This document shows, piece after piece, positions 24,037 through 33,290 of a DNA stretch of 64,000 nucleotides. A program made the translations under genes and the position numbers. The stretch's first letter is position 1, and every line of letters begins with the position of its first letter. The stretch is from Epiperipatus broadwayi (lineage: Eukaryota; Onychophora; Udeonychophora; Euonychophora; Peripatidae): assembly GCA_028023455.1 (NCBI GenBank), contig JAQFVV010006197.1:17295254-17359253 (forward strand). Reading direction: 5' to 3'. Under the pieces are notes generated by a model. It ran no database searches. It was not told the DNA's origin and worked only from the letters and a program-made list of their open reading frames with translations.

Positions 24037-25072
24037 GTAAATATTTGGAGTGTGAAAACTTTACTTGATACAAAATCTGCAAGATCAGGATGGTGGACTG
24101 CACTGGTGGCTAAGTGGCTGGCAAGATTTAAGATTGATGTATCTGCTGTTAATGAAACTCATCTGCAAGAAGAAGAAAGATTAATAGAACAGATTGATAG
24201 ATACAAGTTTTTTAAGAAAGCCATATCAGTCTGTGAAAAGAGAATGCATAGTGTTAGATTTGTTATGAAGTATAATTTAGTATCATTTATTGTTTCCCAT
24301 TGTATCAATGAAAGGCTAATGGTATTAAAACTTGCTCTGGACAGTAGTATTTGTGTTCAATTTATTAGTGCCTATATTTCAATTTAGATTTAGAGAATTC
24401 AGAGAAGAAAAATATGTATTTCTTTTTGGATAACACTATTTCAGCATATCATTAACACATTTTTTTTCTTATTGGAGACTTTAATGAAAATATTGGCATA
24501 AATAGTAAAGTTTAGCCAAAAGTTATTGGAAATAATGGTATTGTTGCTGTAAATTTAAATAGTTGGTTATTATTGGATTTCTACACAATCCACACATAAA
24601 TTGACTACCACAAACAGTTTGTTTAGATAGAAAAACCATTCTAAAGGATCATGGATGCATTAATGCTCAAATGAATGGCATTTAGTAGATTATTTTATAG
24701 TTAGTAGTCAGAATACAAGAAGTTCACAATATACAAAAATTTACAAGCATAGATTGTTGCACAGATCATAGACTAGTATGACCCAAGATTAAAATGACAG
24801 TTGCATTAAAAAATAAATATTATTCCAATAATATTAAAAAAAATACTGACATTGATTCTTTAGAATGGTCTATGATTAAAAACTAAAACTGCTAATTTGG
24901 ATCTTCAGGTCTTCCTGAAGAATGAAATTTTCCTAAAGAGCAAATTATGGATACAGGTAAATCTGTTCTTTATGCCACTAAAACTAAAGAAGTTTGATTT
25001 TTTTCTGACAGTGATATTAATAGTGATTTTATTAAAAAGGAAATGACATTTTTTGTTTGGCAGAATAATAAT

Positions 25073-25142
25073 ATGTGGAACTCATAAAAGATCTGAAGTA
25101 GGAAGTTATGTGGAACTCATAAAAGATCTGAAGTGGGAAGTT
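25073..25142. repeat. 35-bp tandem duplication
   Basis: Two adjacent copies (25073-25107 and 25108-25142) differ at one base. Confidence 0.85.
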
Positions 25143-25922
25143 TAATGTTTATCAAAAAGACTTAAAAAAATGATTGGTGGATTAATCTCCAAAGAAGATA
25201 GAGATATTCACCGAGTGTAATAATTCTAGATATTTTTTGATGCATTGAAAGAACATATGGACTTGACAAATGGTATCACAATTCTATATAATGACAATGA
25301 CATCTAAGCAGATGGATGTATTTTGATCATCCTTTGAAGATAAGAATGGATGACTTTTAATCATTTTATTTATTTATTTAGGTTTGTTCAAAGATATCTA
25401 GCTTAGTGAAATCAAAATAATAATCTTTAAGACTGTGAATCCTGATGAAATACATGGATAAACTTTAAAATATGATGGTGATGAAGTTACATTATCTGAT
25501 CTTAAGAATGTTTCTACTATTCCAATTTTTAAAACAAAAGGATTAGACAAAGTGCAACAATTATTATGGAACATTCAAGAATTGGTTACCAGTATCTTAA
25601 TGTGGTTTTAGAAAATCAAGAATTACTATAGACATAGTTTTTGTTGCCAAGAAAATGCAAGAAAAGTGTTATCAACAAATATTGTTTTTATTGATTCATT
25701 AGATTCAGTTTACAGGTCAGGTCTATGGCATTGTATAAAATTAGTTGGGTGGTCACCAAAATTTATTTATATTATATAGTTTCTACATGATAGAATGAGA
25801 GAAAATATTATTACTATAGGTGAAAAATCTGAAGTATTTGAAATAAACACTGGTGCTAAACAAGAATATGAACTTTCTCCAACATCGTTTTCAATTTTTT
25901 TGACAATAGCTTTTCAAAATTA

Positions 25923-26007
25923 CAATTTATCCAACCGCTTCAAACTCTTTTTAGCAAAACTCTTTATTTTTTTGCTAAAAAGTGTTTGAAGTGGTTTGGA
26001 TAAATTG
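25923..26007. mobile_element. 85-bp TA-flanked hairpin, MITE-like
   Basis: Two arms of about 37 bp (starting CAATTTATCC and ending GGATAAATTG) form an almost perfect hairpin around a 10-base loop. A TA dinucleotide lies on each side (25921-25922 and 26008-26009), as in Tc1/mariner-type insertion. It interrupts the decayed LINE-2, so it arrived later. Confidence 0.6.
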
Positions 26008-26204
26008 TATTTATAGAATATTATGGCAAAAATAAAGAAAAGTGTGATTTTATAGCTTTTAAAATTGTTTACAAATTAATTAGCTCAAACAAATAGGAAT
26101 CAAGTGAAAACAATAACTTCAGCTTCTTGGATTCTGGCTGTATAGTATTCTAATGATGCTATTTTTTACCTGTTTAAAAGGCAATTTACAGAATGTTTAA
26201 TGTT

Positions 26205-26260
26205 ATGAATGCAATGTATAATGACTTCGGTTATGAATGCAATGTATAATGACTTCGGTT
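26205..26260. repeat. 28-bp tandem duplication
   Basis: Two exact adjacent copies of a 28-bp unit beginning ATGAATGCAATGTATAATGA, inside the decayed LINE-2. Confidence 0.85.
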
Positions 26261-27110
26261 TATTCATGTTTGTAGGAAATTCAAGTTCTTTATTAGAATG
26301 ATGAAAAATTCCTCAGAAACTTTTAGCTTGGATGGCAATCGACGTGAAAATGTAAACCAGTTTAAACATATTGGTAGCTTTATAAGTACCAGAGTGGACT
26401 TTATGAAGTACAACACAGATTCCAATGTGCTGCTATTACTTTTAACAAGTCAAAATATAGATTATTTTATAATAGGAAAATAACTATTACAACTGAATTA
26501 GCTAAATGTTGAGCTGTTATTCTACCTAATGTATTGTAAGGAAGTGAAAACATGACATTTTATCAGAGTAACATAAAGGTATCAGGAAAGTTTAATTTAA
26601 GGATGCTCCATAAAATTTTTAAACAATGTCAATATCATAAAACCAATCAATATGTTCTGCTGGATATGATAGTAGTGAGACCACTAGTGTAAAATCACAC
26701 CTTAGTTGGATTGGATATGCAAAATGAATGAAAAATGGAAAACTTTCAAAAAGGGCATTTTATGGTCAACAAGAGCACTGTTATTATGTAAGATCTTGTC
26801 TATATTGTAAAGATAATCTCAAAATAATTGTGGCAGAGAATAGAATAACATTATATTGGAGCACTATAATTAGATATGTTACTTCAAAAAGAAAAGTTTT
26901 CTGCTGAATAAATTAAAGTACATCATAAAATATTAAATGAACAAAAAATTGGAATAACATTTTTAATATGTGAACACATTTGAGGTTCACAGATTGGTTT
27001 GTAAAATTTATTTCTACAGTATCATTTTGTCTCTCACTCGTTTTATTTTTCTTTGTAGGGGGTGGGTGGGTAGAATATCTGTATCCATTTAAGAATGGAT
27101 GTTTACTATT

Positions 27111-27490
27111 ATTATTAGAACTACTTAAAAATGTTCAATGGATTTTGGCAGAAAAAAAAATCAGTATTGGTAATCATAAATTAGAAGACAAATATCTTGA
27201 TAAGATTATTAACAAGTTGAGATCAAAAATAAAATGTTTACAATTATTTTTGAAATCTTAAAAGAATTAAAAGAGTGGAATAGAATGAGATTGGACATAC
27301 TGATAGAAAAATTATAATAGATATTTGAAGTCATAAACTGGATCCCAAAATATTATGAGAGATGTGGAAAGAAATTACATGTGAAAGTGCATTGTAGAGG
27401 AGATCACAAAAACTGGATTAAATTGGGAAAGACTTTATAATCCTGCAACAGATTGAAAAATGATTGAAAATGGTGATAATAAGATTATCC
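27111..27490 (+). pseudogene. LINE-3 3'-end fragment, decayed
   Basis: Broken frames match the C-terminal end of LINE-3 (compare 39132-39625): IKRVE, then GHTDRK for the GHIARR box, LDPK and EMWKEITCES, followed by TGGATTAAATTGGGAAAGAC and a short TGATAATAAG tail. It follows LINE-2 directly. Confidence 0.55.
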
Positions 27491-28162
27491 ACAGATAAAG
27501 CTATTCAAAAGTTAAAAACAATTTTGAATAATGTTAAAATAGCTATCAGTCGTAAGACTACTTGTTCCATGTTGTTATAATATGGAAGTCCTTCAATAGT
27601 ATTATCCAAATCCTTGACAGAGTTGCTTATGGATAGACATCTGACAACATATTTGTCTCTAATGTTACCTAGCAATGAACAAATGGTATTAAAAATTGAT
27701 ATAAAATAAATATTTTAATAGAGAATACAATGCAGCTTTAAAATGTAAGAATAAAAGGTAAAGCAAAACATTTTTGTCAATCCAAATAATTGGTTTCCAA
27801 AACCAAAAATGATTAAGATTTGTGTGGATTCTTAAATCATATCAGAAAATGCTATATTCCCGGAAAGAAATGTTGAAAAATGAGAGAAATGATGACAATG
27901 TATCAGATCTTAAAACAATAGAAAACAATTTCTCATAATAGACCTGGCATCAAAATAAACCAAGTGAATCAGAGTTGTTACATATTGAATCAACATTTAA
28001 AGCAAACCAAATTAATACAACTATAAAAGAAAATTACTGTTTTTTCAGTAGCAACAATTGTTGAACTAATTGACCACTTAGTTAATAATCCTCTGACTGA
28101 ATTGCATTTAGCTTTTATAACAGCAGTTTAAACAATGGACTAAACAGTTCATTTTGAATTTA
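27491..28162. other. no recognised gene
   Basis: Moderately AT-rich DNA, possibly an old repeat, with no frame or family that I recognise. It is the left flank of the R-A insertion. Confidence 0.4.
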
Positions 28163-28177
28163 TTATTAAGTATATCT
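28163..28177 (+). repeat. 15-bp target-site duplication, left of R-A block
   Basis: TTATTAAGTATATCT occurs exactly here and at 32252-32266, immediately outside the outermost R-A sequence on each side. Confidence 0.75.
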
Positions 28178-28235
28178 CTAGGGGATTTGAACTCAGACTT
28201 TAAAACCCCTTCACTATCCACACTATCTCATACTA
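28178..28235 (-). promoter_or_regulatory. tRNA-like segment with B box, R-A minus arm
   Basis: On the minus strand: TAGTGTGGATAGTGAAGG followed by CTGAGTTCAAATCCCCTAG. GTTCAAATC fits the pol III B-box consensus exactly, and the upstream GTGGATAGTGAAGG is a weak A-box candidate. It ends exactly at the block boundary. Confidence 0.5.
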
Positions 28236-28270
28236 TTGATACACATGATCATGTACATGCAGAAAAAAGA

Positions 28271-28330
28271 AATAATCACCAATAAACCTTTTGTGCTAAA
28301 CTAGCACTCATCAGATGATCCAGATTACCA
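28271..28330 (-). ncRNA. R-A hammerhead motif 1 (G12 lost)
   Basis: Minus strand: CUGAUGAG, stem II UGCU/AGCA with loop AGUUU, then CAAAAGG in place of CGAAA. The conserved G12 is changed to A, so self-cleavage is unlikely. Stem I pairing with UUGGUGAUU is partly kept. Confidence 0.65.
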
Positions 28331-28633
28331 TCGCCCATACATATATATAGTCAGTGATCAGTTTATATTAAGATAGCAAATCCTTACACTTAAACATTAG
28401 ACAGCAACTCTTCAGCCATCCATATCATTAAAAATCTGATGATAGAATTCCCAAATCCTATGCTGATGCCAATATTGTTGTCATGTCCATGTTGACCTCA
28501 AGTCACTCTGACCCCTCACATATAGGGCAGTATCCATTTAAATACATAGAAGAGGGGTGGGCAAGAATGCAAGCTTAATATATAAGATTTGAAATACCAG
28601 GCACTCTTATATTTGGAGCCTAATTGTGAATAT

Positions 28634-28690
28634 AGGGGATTTGAACTCAGGACTTTTAAGCCTCTTTATTATCCACACTATCTCATACAT
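28634..28690 (-). promoter_or_regulatory. tRNA-like segment with B box, R-A second monomer
   Basis: Same organisation as at 28178-28235: on the minus strand the B-box word GAGTTCAAATCCCC follows a partly worn A-box region. It lies one monomer (about 460 bp) from the previous copy. Confidence 0.45.
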
Positions 28691-28716
28691 GACCACACAC
28701 ATACAGAAAAGATAAA

Positions 28717-28778
28717 TAATCATCAATACATGTATTTCATGCTAAAACAGCACTCATCAGTTGGTCCAGATTACTATC
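28717..28778 (-). ncRNA. R-A hammerhead motif 2 (intact core)
   Basis: On the minus strand every catalytic position is present: CUGAUGA, stem II GUGCU/AGCAU closing loop GUUUU, GAAA, and cleavage triplet GUA followed by UUGAUGAUUA. Stem III is minimal (A-U and U-G pairs with a tiny loop), as in the hammerheads of Penelope-like elements and animal retrozymes. These usually need a dimer to cut efficiently. Stem I pairs CAA with UUG, followed by a bulge and the distal helix UAAUC/GAUUA. Confidence 0.78.
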
Positions 28779-29052
28779 TCCCATACATATAATCAGTACT
28801 CAATTTATATTAAGATAGCAAATCCTTATGCTTTAATGGACAGGCTTCAACCTCCAACTCTTTACCCATAACATAGCATTGAAAATTTGATGATAAAATT
28901 TCCAAATCCCATGCTGATTCTATCATCAAATTTTCAATGGTATGGATGGCTAAAGAGTTGGAAGTTGGAGTAGGTTGAAGCCTGTCCATTAAAGGGTAAG
29001 GATTTGCTATCTTAATATAAACTGAGCACTGATTATATATATATGTATGGAA

Positions 29053-29120
29053 GATGGTAATCTGGACCAACTGATGAGTTCTGATTTAGCATGAAATATG
29101 TATATTAGTGATTATTTATC
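29053..29120 (+). ncRNA. R-A hammerhead motif 3 (intact core)
   Basis: CUGGACCAACUGAUGAGUUC, loop GAUUU, AGCAUGAAAUAUGUAUA and then UUAGUGAUUA. The core CUGAUGA...GAAA...AUA is complete, stem III is three A-U pairs with a 2-base loop, and stem II has one mismatch. The distal stem I UAAUC/GAUUA is kept. It is the inverted counterpart of motif 2 across the palindrome centre. Confidence 0.75.
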
Positions 29121-29157
29121 TTTTCTGCATGTGTGTGGTCATGTGTGTCAGTAATAT

Positions 29158-29212
29158 AAAATCGTGTGGACAGTGAAGGGGTTTGAAAGTCTGAGTTTCA
29201 AATCCCCTATAT
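29158..29212 (+). promoter_or_regulatory. tRNA-like segment with B box, R-A plus arm
   Basis: GTGTGGACAGTGAAGGGG followed by CTGAGTTTCAAATCCCC. The B box has one extra T relative to the minus-arm copies. The copy at 31690-31736 has the same extra T, so these two share a common source. Confidence 0.45.
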
Positions 29213-29338
29213 TTACAATTAGGCTGCAGGTATAAGAGTGCCTGGTATTTCAAATATTACATATTAAACCTGCATTCTGCCCATTCCTCTTCTATGTATT
29301 TAAATGGATACGTCTTATATGTGAGGGGTCAGAGTGAT

Positions 29339-29394
29339 TTGAGGTCAACATGAGCATGACTACAACTTGAGGTCAACATGAGCATGACTACAAT
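29339..29394. repeat. 28-bp tandem duplication
   Basis: Two adjacent copies of TTGAGGTCAACATGAGCATG plus eight bases, identical but for the last base, inside the R-A monomer. The other R-A monomers have only one copy. Confidence 0.85.
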
Positions 29395-29534
29395 ATTGGT
29401 ATCAGCATGGGATTTGGAAATTCTATCATCAGATGGATGGTCAAAGAGTTGGAGGGTGGAATAGGTTGAAGCCTGTCTATTAGAAGTATAAGGATTTGCT
29501 ATCTTAATATAAATTGAGCATTGATTATATATAT

Positions 29535-29538
29535 GTAT
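29535..29538 (+). repeat. GTAT at left edge of 2-kb insertion
   Basis: The R-A monomer is interrupted after GTAT and resumes with GTATGGAAGATGG at 31584, so 4 bp may be duplicated. Confidence 0.45.
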
Positions 29539-30561
29539 TATAATGGTCAGATGTTAGTGGAAGTTTATTAGTCTTACCGTAACTGCACTATAGGGCGCCA
29601 CTAGGCCATTTGAACCTAGAAAATTTATAGAGTAGGTAGATACATGCTGTTAAAATCCAATTTTTACATATGTTTTATTCTGACCATCAGCCCATGCCAC
29701 TAGCTCAGTGAGATGCAGAGATTTATAAAATATAAATTCTTAAAATATTTTTCAATGTATAAAAAAAAATAAAAGAAGCCCCTGCCAGTAATAACACACA
29801 CAAACATTTATTTAAACATATATAAGATTTTGAATCATTATTTTAGTCTAACTTTTACTTTAAAATTTAACTTATTTTAACTTGATTTTTGAATTTAATT
29901 TAAATTTTAACTTTTTTTATTTTTTTGAAATTTGCACAGATGAATTTAATATTTTATTAAAGTGTCAAGTATGAATAGACTACATAGATTGCATTTGAAA
30001 AGAAAATATTCTATCCCTTATTTAACGTTAGGCCAAAAGTTCGCAGCATCAATCCATCTGATATTTCAATGTATTCAATGCAGCATGAATACGACAGCAC
30101 AAATACCATACTGTCAGGAATGTACATCTGAACAGCATGGTTATAGAAGACATTGACTCTCATCCAGTACAGGAATACTACATCTGTTTGGCAAGATGAA
30201 CAATAAAAAAAAACTCCATAGGAAGGGACTGTGTTTTCCGTCTTACTATCCCATTCCATAGGCTAAAAAGGGCGATCCAAGGAGCAAGGAATACCATCTG
30301 TTTCCGATGGTCAGTGAGGTATGGGACATTATTTCCAAGTGCAGCATATAATAGGATCCTGCACATAGCGAATCTCATGCTACATTTACTAATTACACCA
30401 ATATATCCAATCCATTAACCCAATTTAACTACAAAACAAATAACCTAAGGTGTACCCTCCCTTAATTAAACTAATATAACTTTACAAATCTATGCAGCCA
30501 TTCATGCCCGACTTAAATTTAACATTTATTAAGTTTAGTTTAATGTAAAAAACAAAAATCA

Positions 30562-30711
30562 TAATAAAACTTAAAAGAACAAAAAAAAATGGAAATTATT
30601 TTTTTAAAAAAATATACATCACATAAAATTAATTACTAATAAAACTTAAAAGAACAAAAAAAAATGGAAATTATTTTTTTAAAAAAATATACATCACATA
30701 AAATTAATTAC
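30562..30711. repeat. 75-bp exact tandem duplication
   Basis: Units 30562-30636 and 30637-30711 are identical, starting TAATAAAACTTAAAAGAAC. Confidence 0.9.
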
Positions 30712-31558
30712 TAATAATAATTTACGTTGGTCAGATAGGATTCTATTTCTATTAAATAGGAAACAAGTTTTAGAATTAAAGTTCTTATTCTATTAAAAAA
30801 ATACTGGAGTTTTAGAATTATAATTAAAGCTTATTAGAGTTCATAAAATTTTTACAGTTTAAAAGAAAAGTCCATATTTTCTAGTTGCTTGCAATTTGGA
30901 GCCAGCGTTAATTCCCCCGATGTCCTGTGGTCCTCAATATAGAAAAACGATTAGTCATTCCTCTTTCTTTTCATTTTTAAAAAGTGAAGGAATTGAAGAG
31001 TGCATCTTTTCAATCCCTTCTCCAACTCCCCCCGCACTAACACATTTCTCTCTATCACATCTTCATCTTCCCTTTCTCTCTCAGCTCTTTCTTCACTAAC
31101 TTTATTTCCAAACTTTTTCTTTTATATTAGAATTTTGGATTGAGTGGACATTACATCATGACGATGGTCTGTTCGTTGAAATCCATTTCCTGAGGAATTT
31201 CTTTTATTGGCTATTAGTTTCTATTGTTTTTTTCTCCTATCTGACCTTTACTTATACATTTTGAAATGCCCAAGGGCTAACTTTTAACTAATTGAAATAA
31301 TCATTTCCATTTTACAATAGCATTAATTAATTTATTGTACATTCTTTTTATTTTTAAATCTTTCAAGCTTTTTTCTTAATATTTAGTTTTAAAACTTATT
31401 CTCTTTTTAATAAAGTTTTCTTCTAATAATTTTTCATCTGTGCAATTTTATATATATAAAGTTTAAATGACTTTTAACTTTCAATTTTTTATTTCTTAAA
31501 AAATTTTTTTTGTATGCAAACTTTTCTTTTTAATGTCTAAATTTTTAAAATAAATAAT

Positions 31559-31582
31559 GTAACGGGCATGTGTGCCCGTTAC
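31559..31582. repeat. perfect terminal hairpin of inserted element
   Basis: GTAACGGGCA and TGCCCGTTAC form a 10-bp perfect stem around TGTG, one base from the junction with the R-A monomer. It is strikingly GC-rich for this region. Confidence 0.7.
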
Positions 31583-31593
31583 AGTATGGAAGA

Positions 31594-31660
31594 TGGTAAT
31601 CTGGACCAATTGATGAGTTCTGATTTAGCATGAAATATGTACATTAGTGATTATTTATCT
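31594..31660 (+). ncRNA. R-A hammerhead motif 4 (decayed)
   Basis: ACCAAUUGAUGAGUUCUG...AGCAUGAAAUAUGUACA then UUAGUGAUUA. C3 is changed to U and the base before the cleavage site is C instead of U, so it is probably inactive. Otherwise it is very close to motif 3. Confidence 0.65.
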
Positions 31661-31683
31661 TTTCTACCTGTGTGTCAGTAGTA

Positions 31684-31736
31684 TGAAATAGCGTGGATAG
31701 TGAAGAGGTTTTGAAAGTCTGAGTTTCAAATCCCCT
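31684..31736 (+). promoter_or_regulatory. tRNA-like segment with B box, R-A
   Basis: AGCGTGGATAGTGAAGAGG and CTGAGTTTCAAATCCCC repeat the pattern of the copy at 29158-29212. Confidence 0.4.
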
Positions 31737-32045
31737 ATATTTACAATTAGGCTGCAGGTATAAGAGTGTCTGGTATTTCAAATCTTTCATATTAAGCCTG
31801 CATTCTACCCATTCCTCTTCTATGTATTTAAATGGATACTGTCCCTTAAATAAGGAGTCAGAGTGACTTGAGGTCAACATGGGCATGACAACAATATTGG
31901 CATCAGCATGGGATTTGGGAATTTCTATCATCAGATTTTCAATGGTGTGGATGGCTAAAGAGTTTAAGGTTGGAGTAGTTTGAAGCCTGTCCATTAAAGT
32001 GTAAGTATTTGCTATCTTAATATAAACTGAGAACTAATATATATG

Positions 32046-32118
32046 ATAAATGGTAATCTGGACCAACTAATAAGTGCTGCTTTAGCATGAAATACGGTTA
32101 TATTGGTGATTATTTATC
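32046..32118 (+). ncRNA. R-A hammerhead motif 5 (decayed)
   Basis: ACCAACUAAUAAGUGCUGCU...AGCAUGAAAUACGGUUAUA then UUGGUGAUUA. The core CUGAUGA is changed to CUAAUAA. Stem I (ACCAA/UUGGU and UAAUC/GAUUA) is completely preserved. Confidence 0.65.
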
Positions 32119-32154
32119 TTTTTTGCATGTGTGTTGTTATGTGTATTAGTACTA

Positions 32155-32208
32155 TGAGAGAGTGGGGATAGTGAAGGGGCTTAAAAATCTGAGTTCAAAT
32201 TCACTATA
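32155..32208 (+). promoter_or_regulatory. tRNA-like segment with B box, last R-A monomer
   Basis: GTGGGGATAGTGAAGGGG and CTGAGTTCAAATTCAC. The B box is slightly worn. The array ends about 45 bp further on at the 15-bp duplication. Confidence 0.4.
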
Positions 32209-32251
32209 TTTACAATTAGGCTGCAGGTAAGAGTGCCTGGTATTTCAAATC

Positions 32252-32266
32252 TTATTAAGTATATCT
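32252..32266 (+). repeat. 15-bp target-site duplication, right of R-A block
   Basis: Exact second copy of TTATTAAGTATATCT (left copy 28163-28177). Confidence 0.75.
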
Positions 32267-32879
32267 TAACTCATGCTAAAATATAAAATCTCATGCACAT
32301 AAAAATTTAATATTATTTTTCTCTAATAATTTTATTTAAATTTAATAATGGCATTGTATAAATATGTAGATATGTACTTGTTTATTAGATATATAATTGA
32401 TAATGTGGAAGTGGGACGAAATTACTTGCACATTATCTCTCGGGGCAATTCTCTTTACTTCAGAGCCATTTATTGTAATCTTAAGTAATCAATAAAGAGA
32501 ATTGCTTCTACAATGTTAGCAGAGAATGTAATGTAAATGTACCACCATGATCAAAAGGTGAATGATATCTAAGGTTAATATAAAACTGACATCATTAAAA
32601 TTTATAGTTCCAGCCTAATATCATATCTATATAATTATAAAAGTTGACTTCGATCCAAAATCTTAATTTTTTTTATTTCAGAACACTAGAATTATTTGTA
32701 GCTCTATTTAAGTCCATTCACTAACAAAAGCTATAAGCTGAAAATTAGTTTTGTATATCATCTAGTGCCTATTCATTGCTTAAGCAAATAAATGATGGCT
32801 CTGTAAGAGAGTGAAGGAAACTCTTGAATGCATACATTAAACATTAACTGGAAAAGTTGTTTATATATTAATGAATAAA
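32267..32879. other. no recognised gene
   Basis: AT-rich DNA with an imperfect short inverted pair near 32450-32505 (CAATTCTCTTTACTT and AATAAAGAGAATTG). Nothing else was recognised. Confidence 0.4.
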
Positions 32880-33290
32880 ATATTTGAAGAAATTCTTAAT
32901 AGAGAGATATATGAGAGATAGTGACCTGGGCCAACTGATGAATGCTGGTTCAGCACGAAATGAATCTTGGGGGTCATTTGTCTTTTATTATATCTTTATT
33001 TATATGAATTTAAAAAAGATTGGGGAAGTATGGAGGTGTTTATTATATCTATAAAGACATTATATACGGGACAGAGAAAGGTGAATAACTCCGTGTGTGT
33101 AAATTTAAAAAAATCAGATATATTAATTTTTAACTGGGGTTTAAAGTTTATATCTGTGCTAGAGATAATCTCTAATTTCGAAAATGATTAGTAATAATCA
33201 TTAGTGTATTTATCTGAAATGGATGGTGTCAAAGGTGTGAGTTAAGGGACTTTGACAATGGTAAATGAAAATGTAACAATAAAATAGAAT
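32880..33290 (+). repeat. R-C hammerhead repeat, copy 1
   Basis: Sequences here recur at 57230-57520 in permuted order. There the part ATGGATGGTGTCAAAG precedes the hammerhead; here it follows it at about 33220. Permuted order is what is expected of sequence cut out of a tandem or circular repeat. The only shared part with R-A is the hammerhead itself. Confidence 0.6.
32918..32979 (+). ncRNA. R-C hammerhead motif (nearly intact core)
   Basis: AUAGUGACCUGGGCCAA, CUGAUGA, A-UGCU loop GGUUC AGCA-C, GAAAUGAAUC then UUGGGGGUCAUU. All catalytic positions CUGAUGA/GAAA/AUC are present, but the first stem II pair is A/C instead of G/C. Stem I has CCAA/UUGG, an internal loop, then the 7-bp helix AGUGACC/GGUCAUU. 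Compared with R-A (UAAUC/GAUUA) this distal helix differs on both strands while keeping its pairing. Confidence 0.75.

Larger units (their letters stand above)
24037..27110 (+). pseudogene. LINE-2: decayed near-full-length LINE
   Basis: Fragments in all three frames line up in order with one LINE ORF. The endonuclease has VKTLLDTKSARSGWW, VSAVNETHLQEEE and CINERLMVLKL, then GDFNENIG (about 24480) and CCTDHRLV (about 24760). The reverse transcriptase has NPDEIHG (about 25440), LLWNIQELV, a VGWSPKFIY-FLHDRM block (about 25750) and GAKQEYELSPTSFSIF (about 25855). The C-terminal part has FKHIGSFISTRVD (about 26360) and LSWIGYAK (about 26705). The pattern matches the elements often mis-annotated as craniofacial development protein 2-like. 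Stops and frameshifts are everywhere and the FADD box is lost, so the copy is old. A MITE-like hairpin sits inside it, and two exact tandem duplications occur (25073-25142 and 26205-26260). Confidence 0.75.
29539..31583. mobile_element. unclassified 2-kb element inserted in R-A array
   Basis: The monomer sequence continues without loss across this block (left end ATATATGTAT, right start GTATGGAAGATGG), so the 2,045 bp in between is an insertion younger than the array. It has no terminal inverted repeats. Its right end is a perfect hairpin (31559-31582). Inside are two less AT-rich parts (29960-30380 and 30890-31120) with short ORFs I do not recognise, and an exact 75-bp tandem duplication. 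A hairpin at the end without inverted repeats recalls Helitron/Helentron-type elements, but the canonical CTRR end is absent. A truncated unknown retroelement is the alternative. Confidence 0.55.
28178..32251. mobile_element. R-A: palindromic hammerhead-ribozyme repeat array (retrozyme-like)
   Basis: The block is built from a monomer of about 445-495 bp. From 28178 to about 28903 the monomers are on the minus strand, and from about 28917 to 32251 on the plus strand, giving a large palindrome centred near 28910. The plus arm is split at 29538 by an unrelated 2-kb insertion and resumes at 31584. Each monomer carries a hammerhead ribozyme motif and, about 100 bp downstream, a tRNA-like segment with a pol III B box (GAGTTCAAATCCCC). 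Five hammerheads are present, spaced about one monomer apart. An exact 15-bp direct repeat flanks the whole block. Tandem hammerhead monomers with pol III signals are the organisation known from the schistosome S-alpha satellite and from animal retrozymes. There is no coding sequence, so mobilisation must come from another element. Confidence 0.8.

Noticed and set aside
29539-31583. Firm Helitron call for the inserted element
   Set aside because: The terminal hairpin fits, but the 5' TC and 3' CTRR ends are absent and no Rep/helicase sequence was seen.
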